Positions 1-10,064 are shown, numbered from the stretch's first letter. The stretch: 64,000 nucleotides of DNA from Flavobacteriales bacterium UBA5040 (GCA_002415135.1 DIBY01000023.1:62001-126000); one strand, 5' to 3'. A program made the numbers and translations. Notes: generated by a model from the sequence alone, not told the origin.

Positions 1-360
1 CACTACTCCATCAATCACGTATAAAGGATTTGGAGTTCCGATAAGGGAGCTTACTCCTCTAATCGTAATCATGTTCGAAGAGCCGGGATCACCACTCGCA
101 GAGGAGAAGTTCAAGCCGGCAACTCTACCGTTCAATACATCATCAACGGATGAAAATGGGGTAGATTCGAAATTAGCTTTAGAAACGACATTATAAGCTC
201 CGACTTTTTGGGCTGGATCTAACTTAATCCCGCCAACCAAAATCACTTCCTGAATGTCTTTGACTTTTCCAGCCGTATCTCTCTTTGCTTTTTGAGCCAT
301 TACCGTATGTCCAGCGAAGAACAATACACCAACAGTTAAAACTCGTAATTTTACATTCAT
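1..360 (-). CDS. SusC/RagA-type TonB-dependent outer membrane receptor, N-terminal part (runs off the window)
   Basis: The first 120 codons are present; the rest lies left of the window. Residues 1-22 are a signal peptide starting MNVKLRVLTVGVLFF and ending MAQ, almost the same as in the two complete susC genes nearby. A short segment resembling a TonB box (DIQEVILVGG) follows, then the start of the plug domain with the ITIRGVSS and PLYVIDGV motifs typical of SusC proteins. Such proteins import glycans or peptides across the outer membrane with a SusD lipoprotein. Its mature N-terminus (KLDPAQKVGAYNVVSK) differs clearly from the other two, so it is a paralogue with a different ligand rather than a recent copy. 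Substrate cannot be read from the sequence. Confidence 0.9.
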   Translation of the reverse strand, partial: MNVKLRVLTVGVLFFAGHTVMAQKAKRDTAGKVKDIQEVILVGGIKLDPAQKVGAYNVVSKANFESTPFSSVDDVLNGRVAGLNFSSASGDPGSSNMITIRGVSSLIGTPNPLYVIDGVV

Positions 361-389
361 ATTAACACACTTTAATATATTTAATGTGA

Positions 390-420
390 CAAATATGTTA
401 ATATTTTTTAACAAATGCAA
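390..420 (-). promoter_or_regulatory. Promoter of the partial susC gene
   Basis: On the minus strand TTG is followed by exactly 20 nt and CATATTTG, a one-mismatch form of the Bacteroidota -7 element TAnnTTTG. The start codon lies 29 nt further on. The same TTG-N20-CATATTTG layout occurs before the other two susC genes. Confidence 0.6.
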
Positions 421-689
421 ATTTTATTCAAATAATGACAATGTTTTTTTTAATTTGTTAATGAAACCACTACAATGGAGTGATATTGTTTGTGAAATGA
501 TAATTGAACTCTTTGTTAATGTTTTGTTAAACGCAAAACTCAAAAATTATATATCATGCATGAAATCTTTATTACAAACAGCATACTTTATCAACGTGTC
601 CTTTCTTATCCATCTATTAATTTATTAATAAAATCAATAATTTCAAATCATCAGTATTGTAAAATATTTCGACCGAAGATCTGCCTCAC
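421..689. other. AT-rich intergenic stretch without a gene
   Basis: Part of the 396-nt gap between the SusD gene and the next susC. The only open frame here (386-628 +) starts inside the susC promoter, has AT-driven composition and no recognisable protein character. I see no RNA gene or repeat. Confidence 0.6.
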
Positions 690-723
690 AAAAAAGTCGC
701 CTCTACGGTTGTAGAGGCGACTT
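690..723 (-). terminator. Intrinsic terminator after the SusD gene at 757-2187
   Basis: A perfect 13-bp stem (AAGTCGCCTCTAC at 694-706, partner at 711-723) has a 4-nt loop and is followed on the minus strand by a run of six T (690-695). It ends the second SusC-SusD unit. Confidence 0.9.
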
Positions 724-756
724 GCAATATAATATAACTGTTATTAAAACAATTGA

Positions 757-2187
757 CTATCTATCGTTATTGATACTTGCTGGAATGTTTGGATTCGCAT
801 CAATTTCTGACTGAGGAATTTTTAAGAAGAATCTCTTATCATCCGGCATCAAAGGATTGTTAGCCATTGGCAAACGGTGAACACCACCGCCGTCTCTTGG
901 CAAACCTTTTCTTAGTCTTTTGGCATCATACCATTCAACTCCGATTTCTCCGTATAATTCTTTTCTTCTCTCTACCATAATTTCATCTAATAAAGCCTGA
1001 CCAGAATTAGTTGATTTTACTGCTGTAGCATCTCTATTCGCCTGTAATTCAAATAATAAATTATGTGCCGCAGTAGGATTGGTATAATATAAAGCTTCCG
1101 CCTCAATTAGAATCATCTCCGGAGTTCTCATTAAAGGAACATCTGAATCAAATCCGAATACAAATTTCTTTGTATATACTTTTCTAAAATCAGTACGCGT
1201 CGTCGTTACAAAAGTATTTCTTACATCAGTAGCAGTAAATAAGTTTTTAAAGTTTGCGTTGATGTACGTATTGTTATACGCAGATTCTGTTTGAGTAAAG
1301 AAAGCGTGAGGAGCTGTGTAGTAATACGCTGACTGATCATCAGTCTGCGGACTAGCTAGCATCCACTCTACACCTGCATCCATATTACTGAATCCGTTTT
1401 TGTAAACTTGTGGAGACAATGCAGCGGATACGTTACCACCGTAAGCTGCGTTAGCATTTTCTGCTGCCTTCGCCCAATTTCCCATTACCTGGTAAACACG
1501 TGCAGCAATACCATGCGCAACTTCGCTATTGAAATAAGATTTGTTCATACGATCGTCGCTACCCATTGCTAAAGATTTTTCTAAATCTGAAATAATGAAT
1601 GCGTACATATCAGCTTGAGTAGACATTGCTTTACCTTCTAACTGACTTGGTTTGTCATAGATCGGAGGTGCTGGTGCGGCAGTATCATATTTATAAGTAT
1701 GCTGGAATTCCAAACTTAACTCAAAATAAAAGAATGCTCTCATTGCATAAGCCTGACCTAAAAGTGGAGCTTTATCTGCTGCTGAAATTTGAGTACTTTC
1801 TTCCAAACCTTCAATTAATGCGTTGGTTTGGTTGATTAAGAAGTACAAGAAGTTCCAAGTAAATGCTGTTCTTCTGTAGTTCGGCTCTCTGTTATCATTT
1901 TGATAATCAGATTGAAACCAGCTTCCAGAATTCACAACATCGTTTCCTTTGTTGGTTCTTGCAAAATACATTGAACCTAAATTCCCTGTATCTGTAGCTG
2001 TAAATTGCGCACGTGTATTTCTTAAAATACCAGCAATAAACGCTGTTGCACCCTCTTTAGATCCAAAAACCGTTTCTGGAGAAACACTGGTTGTTGGTTG
2101 AGGTTCATTCAAATACTCATCACGGCAAGATTGAAAAGTGACCAAAATTGCGAATAGAGCAATTATATATGTTTTAAAGTTTTTCAT
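757..2187 (-). CDS. SusD/RagB family nutrient-binding outer membrane lipoprotein
   Basis: 476 residues, normal for SusD proteins. The N-terminus is a lipoprotein signal peptide ending in FQSC, so Cys21 should be lipidated and the protein surface exposed. The EYLNEPQPT segment after the Cys is typical of SusD. The TPR-like helices include AYAMRAFFYFELSLEFQ, and the C-terminal SusD_RagB part carries LMRTPEMILIEAEALY and IMVERRKELYGEIG. It lies 29 nt downstream of its susC partner in the same direction, so they are cotranscribed, and a strong terminator follows. In the family SusD sits as a lid on the SusC barrel and binds substrate. No glycosidase, protease or sigma/anti-sigma gene is nearby to suggest the substrate. 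Confidence 0.95.
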   Translation of the reverse strand: MKNFKTYIIALFAILVTFQSCRDEYLNEPQPTTSVSPETVFGSKEGATAFIAGILRNTRAQFTATDTGNLGSMYFARTNKGNDVVNSGSWFQSDYQNDNREPNYRRTAFTWNFLYFLINQTNALIEGLEESTQISAADKAPLLGQAYAMRAFFYFELSLEFQHTYKYDTAAPAPPIYDKPSQLEGKAMSTQADMYAFIISDLEKSLAMGSDDRMNKSYFNSEVAHGIAARVYQVMGNWAKAAENANAAYGGNVSAALSPQVYKNGFSNMDAGVEWMLASPQTDDQSAYYYTAPHAFFTQTESAYNNTYINANFKNLFTATDVRNTFVTTTRTDFRKVYTKKFVFGFDSDVPLMRTPEMILIEAEALYYTNPTAAHNLLFELQANRDATAVKSTNSGQALLDEIMVERRKELYGEIGVEWYDAKRLRKGLPRDGGGVHRLPMANNPLMPDDKRFFLKIPQSEIDANPNIPASINNDR

Positions 2188-2216
2188 ATGTATATATAAC
2201 TATTAATTATTAATTA

Positions 2217-5141
2217 TTAAAATCCTACTGTTACCCCTAACGATAAAGTTCTTGACTGGTAAGAGCGGCTGTCTGTAGTTCCAGAAATAGACTGCTCAGG
2301 ATCAATACCTTTATGTGATTGCCACGTCCAAACATTGTCTCCTTGAACGAAGATTCTGAACTGATTAACACCAAATGCATCAAGCATATCTTTGTTGATA
2401 TTGTAACCCAAAGTTAACGATTTCAGTCTTACATAATCATTTTTAAATAAGAATCTTGTTGAAGTCGCATTGTTGTTATTCTGTGTCTGAATGTTCATAG
2501 GAACATCAGTTACATCACCTGGGTTCTGCCAAGCGTTCATCACGTCAACAGACTGTTGGTAACCTGGTCTTGCAAAACCAGCCATCAATGATTGGTAAGT
2601 TGAATCGAATACGTAGCTACCAAAACTGTAGTTAAACAATACGTTCAAATCAACTGGACCTACTTTAAAGTAGTTGGTTAAACCTCCGAAGAAATCAGGG
2701 ATTGAACTTCCTGCATATACTTTGTTATCCGCTTGGTTAGCTAAAGTGTAGTCCGTAGTAACTTTTCTACCTATTACAGCACCGTTAGCATCTACATCAT
2801 TAATAAACCAGCTTCCCATTCCTGTTTGAGCATCAACACCCGCCCATTCTGGAATATAGAAATCAAAGATCGATCTACCCACTTCATATCTTTTCGTACC
2901 ATTTTGGAAAGATGCCTGATTTAATTCAGTCAACTTATTTTCGTACGTAGAAAGGTTGAAGTTTGTTGTCCACTGGAAATTAGCGTTATTAAAGTTTTTT
3001 GAACTTAAGTTAATCTCCCAACCGTAATTTTCGATTGCTCCAATGTTATCTAAATAAGTAGTGTTACCTACAGATCCTGGAGTTGGTCTTGAATAAATTA
3101 GGTCTTTAGATTCTCTTTTGAAATAATCTACGTTACCTGTAATTCTGTTTTTAAATAAACCGAAATCAACACCCACTGTTGAGCTGATACTCGCTTCCCA
3201 AGTTAAATCGTAGTTTGCAGGAGCATCTAAAATAACTCCTGTTTGCCCTAACTGATTGTTACCTGCAGAGAACAAAGTTTGGTAAGGGAAATAACTTTCT
3301 GCACCATCTCTGATGATTTTGTTGTTCCCTAATTCACCGTAAGATCCTCTGAATTTCAAATAGTTGATTACGCTGTTATCTGCTAAGAAGTTTTCTCTTG
3401 AAACAATCCATGAAGCTCCTAAACCATAAAATTCTCCTTTTCTAGTATCTGGTGAAAATTTGGTAGAGCTATCCTGGCTAAATGTTCCTTCTAAGAAATA
3501 TTTATTTTTATAGTTATAAGTAGCACGTCCTAAGTAACGAACTAATCTTTCTCTGTTTACATAACCACCGATACTTTCTGGCACTGTTGAGGTGTTTAAC
3601 ACGTCATTTCCTGGTAAGAATCCAGTTCCTTGAGCCTGTAAGTAATCATAAGTGTATTGATACACTTCGAATACCCCTTGTAAACCGATGTTGTGATCAC
3701 CAAAGCTTTTATCATAATTCAAACTGTTGGTAAAGTTAATAGTCTTACCTAGAGCTCTGATCTGAGATACACGACCACCTACAGAAGCGGCTGCACCTAC
3801 AGCATAGTTATCATAGGCTTTTTCATCAAACATAAACTGTTCGTAAGCCAATTGAGTTCTGAATGATAAATCTTTTGCAAGATCGATCTCTGCAAAACCG
3901 TTTACAGTAAAGTTGCTTCTCTTAACGATGTCATAGTTGTTGTATAAAGCACCAACTGCATTTTCGTTTTCGAATAATGGTCTCTGTGAATTTAATGTTC
4001 CAGCACCATTAGCACCATAATCATAAATATTGTTTCCAAAACCATCTTTGATCAAAGATCCGTTTGCATCTCTTCTAAAAATAGGATAAATGTTCGGCAA
4101 ACTGTAAATCCACTGGATCGAACTTCCATAAGTATTCCCAGACTGGATTGGTAGGTTTGAAGAAGATGAACTAAATGAAGAGTTCATTCCTACTTTTAAA
4201 TAATCTTTTACTTTAGACTCTAAATTCAAACGAATACCAGTACGCTCAAAGTTTGAACTTTTCACTGATCCGCTTAGATCTAAATAATCTGCAGCTAAGA
4301 AATAAGTTGTTTTCGCATCACCACCACTGATATTAAAACGGTGTTCTTGTTTGAAAGCTGCTTTGTTCAAAATTGCTTTCTCCCAATCAGTATCCCAAAG
4401 CAAGTTTGCTCCAGCTACTAAATTTCCGTTTGCATCAATTGGGTTCGCTACGTTGTAAGGATTATACCCTAAACTGTTAATTAAAGTATTGGTTGCAGCT
4501 TGACCTGGATTAGCAACACCTTCAGCAATTTTAGCATTTTTGATTGACTGCCATGAATATTTCATGAAATCTGCACCACCTAAAGTTTCGTGCAATTCAA
4601 CTGCAGGCATCCCAACTCCGATTAAAGAAGTCATGGTTGCTTGAGGTCTTGCATTCAATTTACCTTTTTTGGTAGTAATGATAATAACTCCATTAGAAGC
4701 TCTTGAACCATAAAGTGCTGTAGAACCAGCATCTTTTAAAACGGTCATCGACTCTACTTGATCCTGAGAGATATTATTAATATTCCCATTAAAAGGAGAA
4801 CCATCTAAAATAATTAATGGCTGTGTACTTGAGTTAATAGATCCTACCCCTCTAATATAAATGGATGGATTATTACCTGGCTGACCACCAGTAGTAATAA
4901 TATTTACACCAACTGCCGTACCCTGCAAAGCTGCAGTAACACTGGGAGCTTGTTGGTTAGCAATTACTTTCTCGTCAACAGTAGTAACAGAACCAGTGAT
5001 GGCCTCTTTCTTTTGTTTACCAAACGCTACAACTACAACCTCTTCAATATCTTGAACTTTGGCTGAATCTTTCTGCGCCATTACCGCTTGTCCTGTAAAG
5101 AACAGAACACCTACGGTTAAAACTCTTAATTTCACATTCAT
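2217..5141 (-). CDS. SusC/RagA family TonB-linked outer membrane receptor
   Basis: 974 residues. Signal peptide 1-23 (MNVKLRVLTVGVLFF...MAQ), then EEVVVVAFG, the usual SusC N-terminal motif, and a plug domain with SIYIRGVGS, PLIILDGSPF and ALYGSRASNGVIIITTKKG. The remainder is a TonB-receptor barrel that ends in LSLGVTVGF, a C-terminal Phe as expected for outer membrane assembly. The N-terminal carboxypeptidase-regulatory-like domain found in many SusC proteins is absent. It forms a unit with the SusD gene 29 nt downstream. Role: energy-dependent import of an unidentified oligomer across the outer membrane. Confidence 0.95.
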   Translation of the reverse strand: MNVKLRVLTVGVLFFTGQAVMAQKDSAKVQDIEEVVVVAFGKQKKEAITGSVTTVDEKVIANQQAPSVTAALQGTAVGVNIITTGGQPGNNPSIYIRGVGSINSSTQPLIILDGSPFNGNINNISQDQVESMTVLKDAGSTALYGSRASNGVIIITTKKGKLNARPQATMTSLIGVGMPAVELHETLGGADFMKYSWQSIKNAKIAEGVANPGQAATNTLINSLGYNPYNVANPIDANGNLVAGANLLWDTDWEKAILNKAAFKQEHRFNISGGDAKTTYFLAADYLDLSGSVKSSNFERTGIRLNLESKVKDYLKVGMNSSFSSSSSNLPIQSGNTYGSSIQWIYSLPNIYPIFRRDANGSLIKDGFGNNIYDYGANGAGTLNSQRPLFENENAVGALYNNYDIVKRSNFTVNGFAEIDLAKDLSFRTQLAYEQFMFDEKAYDNYAVGAAASVGGRVSQIRALGKTINFTNSLNYDKSFGDHNIGLQGVFEVYQYTYDYLQAQGTGFLPGNDVLNTSTVPESIGGYVNRERLVRYLGRATYNYKNKYFLEGTFSQDSSTKFSPDTRKGEFYGLGASWIVSRENFLADNSVINYLKFRGSYGELGNNKIIRDGAESYFPYQTLFSAGNNQLGQTGVILDAPANYDLTWEASISSTVGVDFGLFKNRITGNVDYFKRESKDLIYSRPTPGSVGNTTYLDNIGAIENYGWEINLSSKNFNNANFQWTTNFNLSTYENKLTELNQASFQNGTKRYEVGRSIFDFYIPEWAGVDAQTGMGSWFINDVDANGAVIGRKVTTDYTLANQADNKVYAGSSIPDFFGGLTNYFKVGPVDLNVLFNYSFGSYVFDSTYQSLMAGFARPGYQQSVDVMNAWQNPGDVTDVPMNIQTQNNNNATSTRFLFKNDYVRLKSLTLGYNINKDMLDAFGVNQFRIFVQGDNVWTWQSHKGIDPEQSISGTTDSRSYQSRTLSLGVTVGF

Positions 5142-5169
5142 ATTAACACTTTTTAATATATTTAATATG

Positions 5170-5200
5170 CAAATATGTTAATTATATTTAACATAAACAA
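5170..5200 (-). promoter_or_regulatory. Promoter of the susC gene at 2217-5141
   Basis: Minus strand TTG-N20-CATATTTG, identical in layout to the promoters at 390-420 and 10034-10064. The -7 element ends 28 nt before the ATG. The surrounding AATTAACATATTTGC is shared almost base for base with the third copy. Confidence 0.65.
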
Positions 5201-5473
5201 GTTAACTGCATGTTAAACAGTAATATAGAAGAAATCAATCATTATGTCAAAATCATTTTTTTAAGCTTATCGCTCTACAATTAACAACAAAACATCTTTA
5301 AATTTTTCGATAAATCAACAGAAAACGCGCATTTTTACCAAACCGGAAATTAAACAGCCAAACGTTAAAGTTCTGCAGGATTCTTTTAAATAAATAAATA
5401 ATGTTTAAAGAACATCAATTTACAAAATCAGAAACATTGGCTGTATACCAGTCTGTTAGGTGCTTTCATAAAC
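5201..5473. other. Intergenic stretch without a gene
   Basis: Part of the 412-nt gap between two SusC-SusD units. Between the promoter and the upstream terminator I see no open frame with protein character, no RNA gene and no repeat. Confidence 0.6.
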
Positions 5474-5502
5474 AAAAAGAAACCGCCATTACTGACGGTT
5501 TC
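5474..5502 (-). terminator. Intrinsic terminator after the SusD gene at 5554-7065
   Basis: Stem 5479-5487 with 5494-5502 (9 bp, one G-U pair on the minus strand), 6-nt loop, then five T in the minus-strand sense (5474-5478). It separates the two SusC-SusD units, so each has its own promoter and terminator. Confidence 0.8.
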
Positions 5503-5553
5503 CTTTTGAAAAATTTAATAGGAAAGATTTTATTGATCTTTCATTTGACGTTC

Positions 5554-7065
5554 TTAAAGATCGTTTTGTTTAACTAAACCTTTTGAAGCATCAATTTCTG
5601 ATTGTGGAATCAACCAAGTCCATCTTTTGTCTCCTGCAGGTACTGTAACTAAATTGTTAATTACAACCGGAGCAAAATTAGTTCCTGTTCTATCTAAAGG
5701 TAAATTAAGTCTCTTTAGATCTAAGAATCTGAAACCTTCGCCCCAAAGCTCTAATCTTCTGCTGTTAAGAATCTCATTGATATAAGCTTGACCAGTAGTG
5801 GTAGCTCCAGCATAAGAAGGATTTCTATTCTTTTCGAATTGATCAAAAACGATTTTCGAATCTGCTTCCCTACTAGCTCTCGCTAAAGCTTCAGCTTCGA
5901 TCAGATACATTTCTGCAGATCTCATCAAAGGAATATCTCCTAAACTTACACTGTTATCAACCGTACCAGCACCATTTACAGAAAGGTATTTCTGAGAAGT
6001 ATAAGGAACTCTTGAGTAAGTTGAAGGTAAGTTTAATGAAGTATGAAGTCCAGTTGGATCGATTACCTGAGTTCTAACATCTGTTGCTGCGAACTGATTA
6101 AACAATAACTTGTTTACCACTTTTGGAGCTTGACGAATTTGTGAAGAGTTATAGTTTCTTGACATATAAGCCATGTAGTTTCCAAAATAATCAGAGGTGG
6201 TATCAAGAGGTTTGTAACCCCACATCCATTCTCCGTTTGTATAATTATTGAATCCCGCTTTATAAGTTGCGTTACTCATCAGCGCGAAACCTGCTCTTGC
6301 TTCTTTAGCGTAAGTAGCTGCCTCAGGATATTTTCCTTGAGTTAAAGCCACTCTTGCCATCAATCCTTTTACCACATCTGCATTGAAATGTGATTTGTTA
6401 GATCTTGCTTTACCCGAAAGTAAAGTGAAAGCAGCAGTAAGATCATTGTTAATAGAGGTATAAACGTCTTCAACAGAAGCTCTTGGGATTGGATCAAAGG
6501 TAAGATCTAATCTCAACGGCACTCCTAATTGTGCATTATTACCACCCGCAACATATCTATTTGCATAGATTTGAGTAAGCATATAGTAAGAGAATGCTCT
6601 AAATGCGTGGGCTTCACCCATCACTTTATCTTTAGCTGCTTGATCACCTGGAACGGTAGGAGCGTTGATAATAACGATGTTCGCCATTCTGATCTGCTCG
6701 TAATAGAAATCATACGGGTAGAATAAGTTTCCTGAATTTGCATTAGCATTATCCAGCCATCTGATGGTGCTTACATACCAGTTAGGACCAGTAGCAGGGA
6801 AAATTAGATCTTCACCCATTACGTCCATATAAATCATGATACCGATATTCCCGTTTTGACCTTGACTAGAGTTTTGTCTCAGGTGCATATTTCTGTGCAT
6901 ACCGTTGATAATTGTCGTAAGATTCTCAATAGAACCTGAGGCCAATTGCTCACTTACTGCATCAGTTGGATCTGTTTCCAGATAGTCTCTTTCGCATGAT
7001 GAAACCATGCTTAATACCACTGAAGCAGCAGCAAGAAAGATTGTTTTTTTATTAATAAATTTCAT
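5554..7065 (-). CDS. SusD/RagB family nutrient-binding outer membrane lipoprotein
   Basis: 503 residues. The lipoprotein signal peptide ends MVSSC and is followed by ERDYLETDPTDAV, a typical SusD start. Further family features are GEAHAFRAFSYYMLTQIYA in the TPR-like region, IPLMRSAEMYLIEAEALARA and ILNSRRLELWGEGFRFLDLKR in the C-terminal half, and the end WLIPQSEIDAS. It starts 11 nt after the susC at 7077-10007 and is closed by a terminator. It should bind the substrate at the cell surface and pass it to that SusC. It is a clear paralogue of the SusD at 757-2187 but diverged, so the two units probably handle different ligands. Confidence 0.95.
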   Translation of the reverse strand: MKFINKKTIFLAAASVVLSMVSSCERDYLETDPTDAVSEQLASGSIENLTTIINGMHRNMHLRQNSSQGQNGNIGIMIYMDVMGEDLIFPATGPNWYVSTIRWLDNANANSGNLFYPYDFYYEQIRMANIVIINAPTVPGDQAAKDKVMGEAHAFRAFSYYMLTQIYANRYVAGGNNAQLGVPLRLDLTFDPIPRASVEDVYTSINNDLTAAFTLLSGKARSNKSHFNADVVKGLMARVALTQGKYPEAATYAKEARAGFALMSNATYKAGFNNYTNGEWMWGYKPLDTTSDYFGNYMAYMSRNYNSSQIRQAPKVVNKLLFNQFAATDVRTQVIDPTGLHTSLNLPSTYSRVPYTSQKYLSVNGAGTVDNSVSLGDIPLMRSAEMYLIEAEALARASREADSKIVFDQFEKNRNPSYAGATTTGQAYINEILNSRRLELWGEGFRFLDLKRLNLPLDRTGTNFAPVVINNLVTVPAGDKRWTWLIPQSEIDASKGLVKQNDL

Positions 7066-7076
7066 TGTTCAATTTT

Positions 7077-10007
7077 TTAGAAAGTTGTACTTAATCCAAA
7101 AGTTATAATTCTGGAAGGAGAATATCTGTTGCTTACAGTACCATTAAATGATTGGTAAGGCTCTAAACCGGCTCTCTTGCTGGATAACCAAAGGTTTTCA
7201 CCACTTACAAATATTTTCAAACTATTCATTCCAACGTTTTTCACGACATCTTTGTTGAAGTTATATCCGAAGGTCGCGTTTCTCAGCATTACATAACTTG
7301 CATCAACCAACCATCTGGATGACCCTGCACCAGCGTCAGTATAACTTGCTGAACTCAAAATAGGAACATCAGTTATTTGTCCAGGAGTGGTCCATCTGTC
7401 TAGCATATCTGCGTGAGCAGCACCACCTTGTGGGTATGCACTCATAACGTTAGCATAGTTAAGATCGTATATTAACCCACCAAATTGGTAGTTAAATGCT
7501 GCAGATAACTCAAAGTTCTTAACACTAATTGTAGTAGATAAGTTACCGAAGAAATCTGGAATCGCAGATCCTTGGTACTCATACAATGCTTTCGCTTGTT
7601 TCGTCGTAACCAAAGTCCCGTTTACTGTTCTAACATCAGCATCAGTTAAGGTAGGATACTTCGCTTGATCTAAAACATACAATCCTGCTCCGTCTGAAGG
7701 ATCAACACCATACCAGGTTTTCAGCCAGAATGCATATAGATCTTTACCAACCATTAGTTTTTTACTACCGTTGATGATTTCATCCTGTGGAAGTTTAGTG
7801 ATCTCATTTTTGTAAGCAGTACCGTAAGCATTTACAGTCCATTTTACATTTTGGTTTTTGATCACATCTGCGCTAAGGGTAATTTCATAACCTTTGTTCA
7901 CCAAATTACCAATATTGGTTTGAATACTGTTTCCATCAATACCTCCACTCACTGGTGCTGGAATTGGGAATAGCAAATCTCTGGTTTCAGAATTATAATA
8001 TTCTAAAGTACCTCTAACTCTTCTGTTAAATAATTCGAATTCTAAAGCAACATCTGTTTGTGCTTTAGTTTCCCAGGAAATGTTTGGATCTGCTACAGTG
8101 CTCAAAATAATTCCTGGCTCTGTTCCATTGTTAAAACCTAAACCAAACAAAGACTGGTAAGCATACCAAGTATTAAGGTTGTCATTTCCTACCTCACCAT
8201 AAGATCCTCTTAATTTTAAGAAGTCGATCGCTTTCACGTTGCTGATGAAATTTTCTCTAGACATTACCCAACCTGCACCAGCAGACCAGAATGAAGCCCA
8301 TCTAACATCGGTTGCGAATCTTGAAGACGCATCCCAACGAATTGAACCTTCTAATAAATACTTCTCCTGGAAGTTATAGTTTACTCTACCAAACCAGCTT
8401 TCTTTTGTTCTGCTGTCATATTGAGAGTTGCTGGTTGTATTATCTACAAAAGCACCAAATTCATAAGATCCTGCGATACTTTGATTTCTCTTGTAACCAT
8501 ACAAATAATCACGTAAAAAGGCACTGTTTTCATGACCTCCAAGTACGGTAACGGAATGATCACCAAAAGTTTTATCATACGTTAAAGTCTGGTTGAAAGT
8601 ATAATCACGGTTGAAATAAGCAGTTCTTCCCGCAGCTCCAATACCAATAGCATCACCGATGAAAGTGTTGGTATAGGTTTTATTAAGCGTTCCTCTGTAA
8701 TTATAAGCTCCGTTTGTTCTAAAGGTTAGTTCTGGCAAAAGTTTAACTTCTGCGTAAACATTTCCTTGTGCATTATAAGTATTGGTTGTATTATCATTCA
8801 ATAAAGTTTCCCAAACTACGTTACGTCCTGAAGCAGCATCTGGTCCTCTTAAGGCTCCAGCATCATATAAAACTTCACCATCTGGTCCGTACAATCTTTC
8901 ACCAGTTACCGGATCATGTTGGTACGGGCTGTAAATAGGTCCCATAGTTCTGGTCCAACGGTAAGGATTGATAAATGAAGCATTACTGTCAACACCATCA
9001 ACTGCGTTCGATCCGCTACTAACAGAAGCGTTTAAACTTGCTCCTAACTTTAACCATTCTTTTACTTGAGAATCAGCGTTAAGACGCAAACCGATTCTTT
9101 CAAAATCTGATTTTATTAAATAACCTTCTTCTTTCAAATAGTTAACAGATGAGAAGAAAGTACTTTTGTCATTACCACCACTAAAGCTTAAGTTATGATC
9201 TTGTCTGATTCCTACTCCGATTAAAGGATCTGCCCAATTGAAATCGTTATACTTTAAAGTAGCATTTGGATTAAACACTCCATCTACCACTAGTTGTGCA
9301 TCTGGAACATTAAATACATTGGTTTTAAGATTCCCTGAAATTAAGTTAGCAGAAGCATAAGCATTTGCAGTGGCTAATGTCTGACCAGCTACTGCTAATC
9401 TTCCGTTTCTCATTGCTTCCCATCCTAATACGTAGTAATCAGCTGGTCCAACTCTGTCATACTCCTGTACGAATCTGCTGATGATACCAGTACTGGTGTT
9501 GAAGGTTACTTTAGAAGAGTTCTTTTTTCCTCTTTTAGTCGTAATCATAATAACTCCGTTGGCTGCAGATGAACCGTATAGTGAAGTTGAAGCTGCATCT
9601 TTCAATACGTTCAAACTTTCAATATCATTTGGATTAATTGAGTTTAAGTTTCCTGGGAAAGGAACTCCATCTACAATAATTAAAGGCTCATTGGATACTG
9701 AATAAGATCCTGCTCCTCTAATTCTGATAGAAATACCATCTCCTGGCTGTCCACTTCCTGAAGCGACCTGGATTCCTGCTCCAGCTCCATCTAAAGATTG
9801 TAGCACGTTGGAAATCGGTCTGTCCTCGATTTTTTTAGAATCAATCTGAACGTTTGATCCTGTCAACGTAGATTTCTTCTGAACACCGTAGGCAACAACT
9901 ACAACTTCCTCAATATTTTGAGTTTTAGTTGAATCCTGCTGCGCAACTACCGCTTGCCCTGTAAAGAACAGTACACCTGCGGTTAAAATTCTTAATTTCA
10001 CATTCAT
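7077..10007 (-). CDS. SusC/RagA family TonB-linked outer membrane receptor
   Basis: 976 residues. Signal peptide MNVKLRILTAGVLFFTGQAV...AQ, then EEVVVVAYG and a plug domain with SIRIRGAGS, EPLIIVDGVPF and SLYGSSAANGVIMITTKRG. The barrel ends in ITFGLSTTF with the expected terminal Phe. First gene of the upstream SusC-SusD unit; its SusD begins 11 nt downstream. As in the neighbouring unit there is no N-terminal regulatory-like extension and no linked degradative enzyme. Role: TonB-driven uptake of an unknown oligomer. Confidence 0.95.
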   Translation of the reverse strand: MNVKLRILTAGVLFFTGQAVVAQQDSTKTQNIEEVVVVAYGVQKKSTLTGSNVQIDSKKIEDRPISNVLQSLDGAGAGIQVASGSGQPGDGISIRIRGAGSYSVSNEPLIIVDGVPFPGNLNSINPNDIESLNVLKDAASTSLYGSSAANGVIMITTKRGKKNSSKVTFNTSTGIISRFVQEYDRVGPADYYVLGWEAMRNGRLAVAGQTLATANAYASANLISGNLKTNVFNVPDAQLVVDGVFNPNATLKYNDFNWADPLIGVGIRQDHNLSFSGGNDKSTFFSSVNYLKEEGYLIKSDFERIGLRLNADSQVKEWLKLGASLNASVSSGSNAVDGVDSNASFINPYRWTRTMGPIYSPYQHDPVTGERLYGPDGEVLYDAGALRGPDAASGRNVVWETLLNDNTTNTYNAQGNVYAEVKLLPELTFRTNGAYNYRGTLNKTYTNTFIGDAIGIGAAGRTAYFNRDYTFNQTLTYDKTFGDHSVTVLGGHENSAFLRDYLYGYKRNQSIAGSYEFGAFVDNTTSNSQYDSRTKESWFGRVNYNFQEKYLLEGSIRWDASSRFATDVRWASFWSAGAGWVMSRENFISNVKAIDFLKLRGSYGEVGNDNLNTWYAYQSLFGLGFNNGTEPGIILSTVADPNISWETKAQTDVALEFELFNRRVRGTLEYYNSETRDLLFPIPAPVSGGIDGNSIQTNIGNLVNKGYEITLSADVIKNQNVKWTVNAYGTAYKNEITKLPQDEIINGSKKLMVGKDLYAFWLKTWYGVDPSDGAGLYVLDQAKYPTLTDADVRTVNGTLVTTKQAKALYEYQGSAIPDFFGNLSTTISVKNFELSAAFNYQFGGLIYDLNYANVMSAYPQGGAAHADMLDRWTTPGQITDVPILSSASYTDAGAGSSRWLVDASYVMLRNATFGYNFNKDVVKNVGMNSLKIFVSGENLWLSSKRAGLEPYQSFNGTVSNRYSPSRIITFGLSTTF

Positions 10008-10033
10008 ATTAACACATTTTAATATTTAAAGCG

Positions 10034-10064
10034 CAAATATGTTAATTAAATTTAACATAAGCAA
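10034..10064 (-). promoter_or_regulatory. Promoter of the susC gene at 7077-10007
   Basis: Minus strand TTG-N20-CATATTTG ending 26 nt before the ATG. This is the third copy of the shared susC promoter layout. Confidence 0.65.

Noticed and set aside
386..628. Open frame of 80 codons on the plus strand
   Set aside because: It starts inside the susC promoter region, is AT-driven and shows no protein-like pattern.
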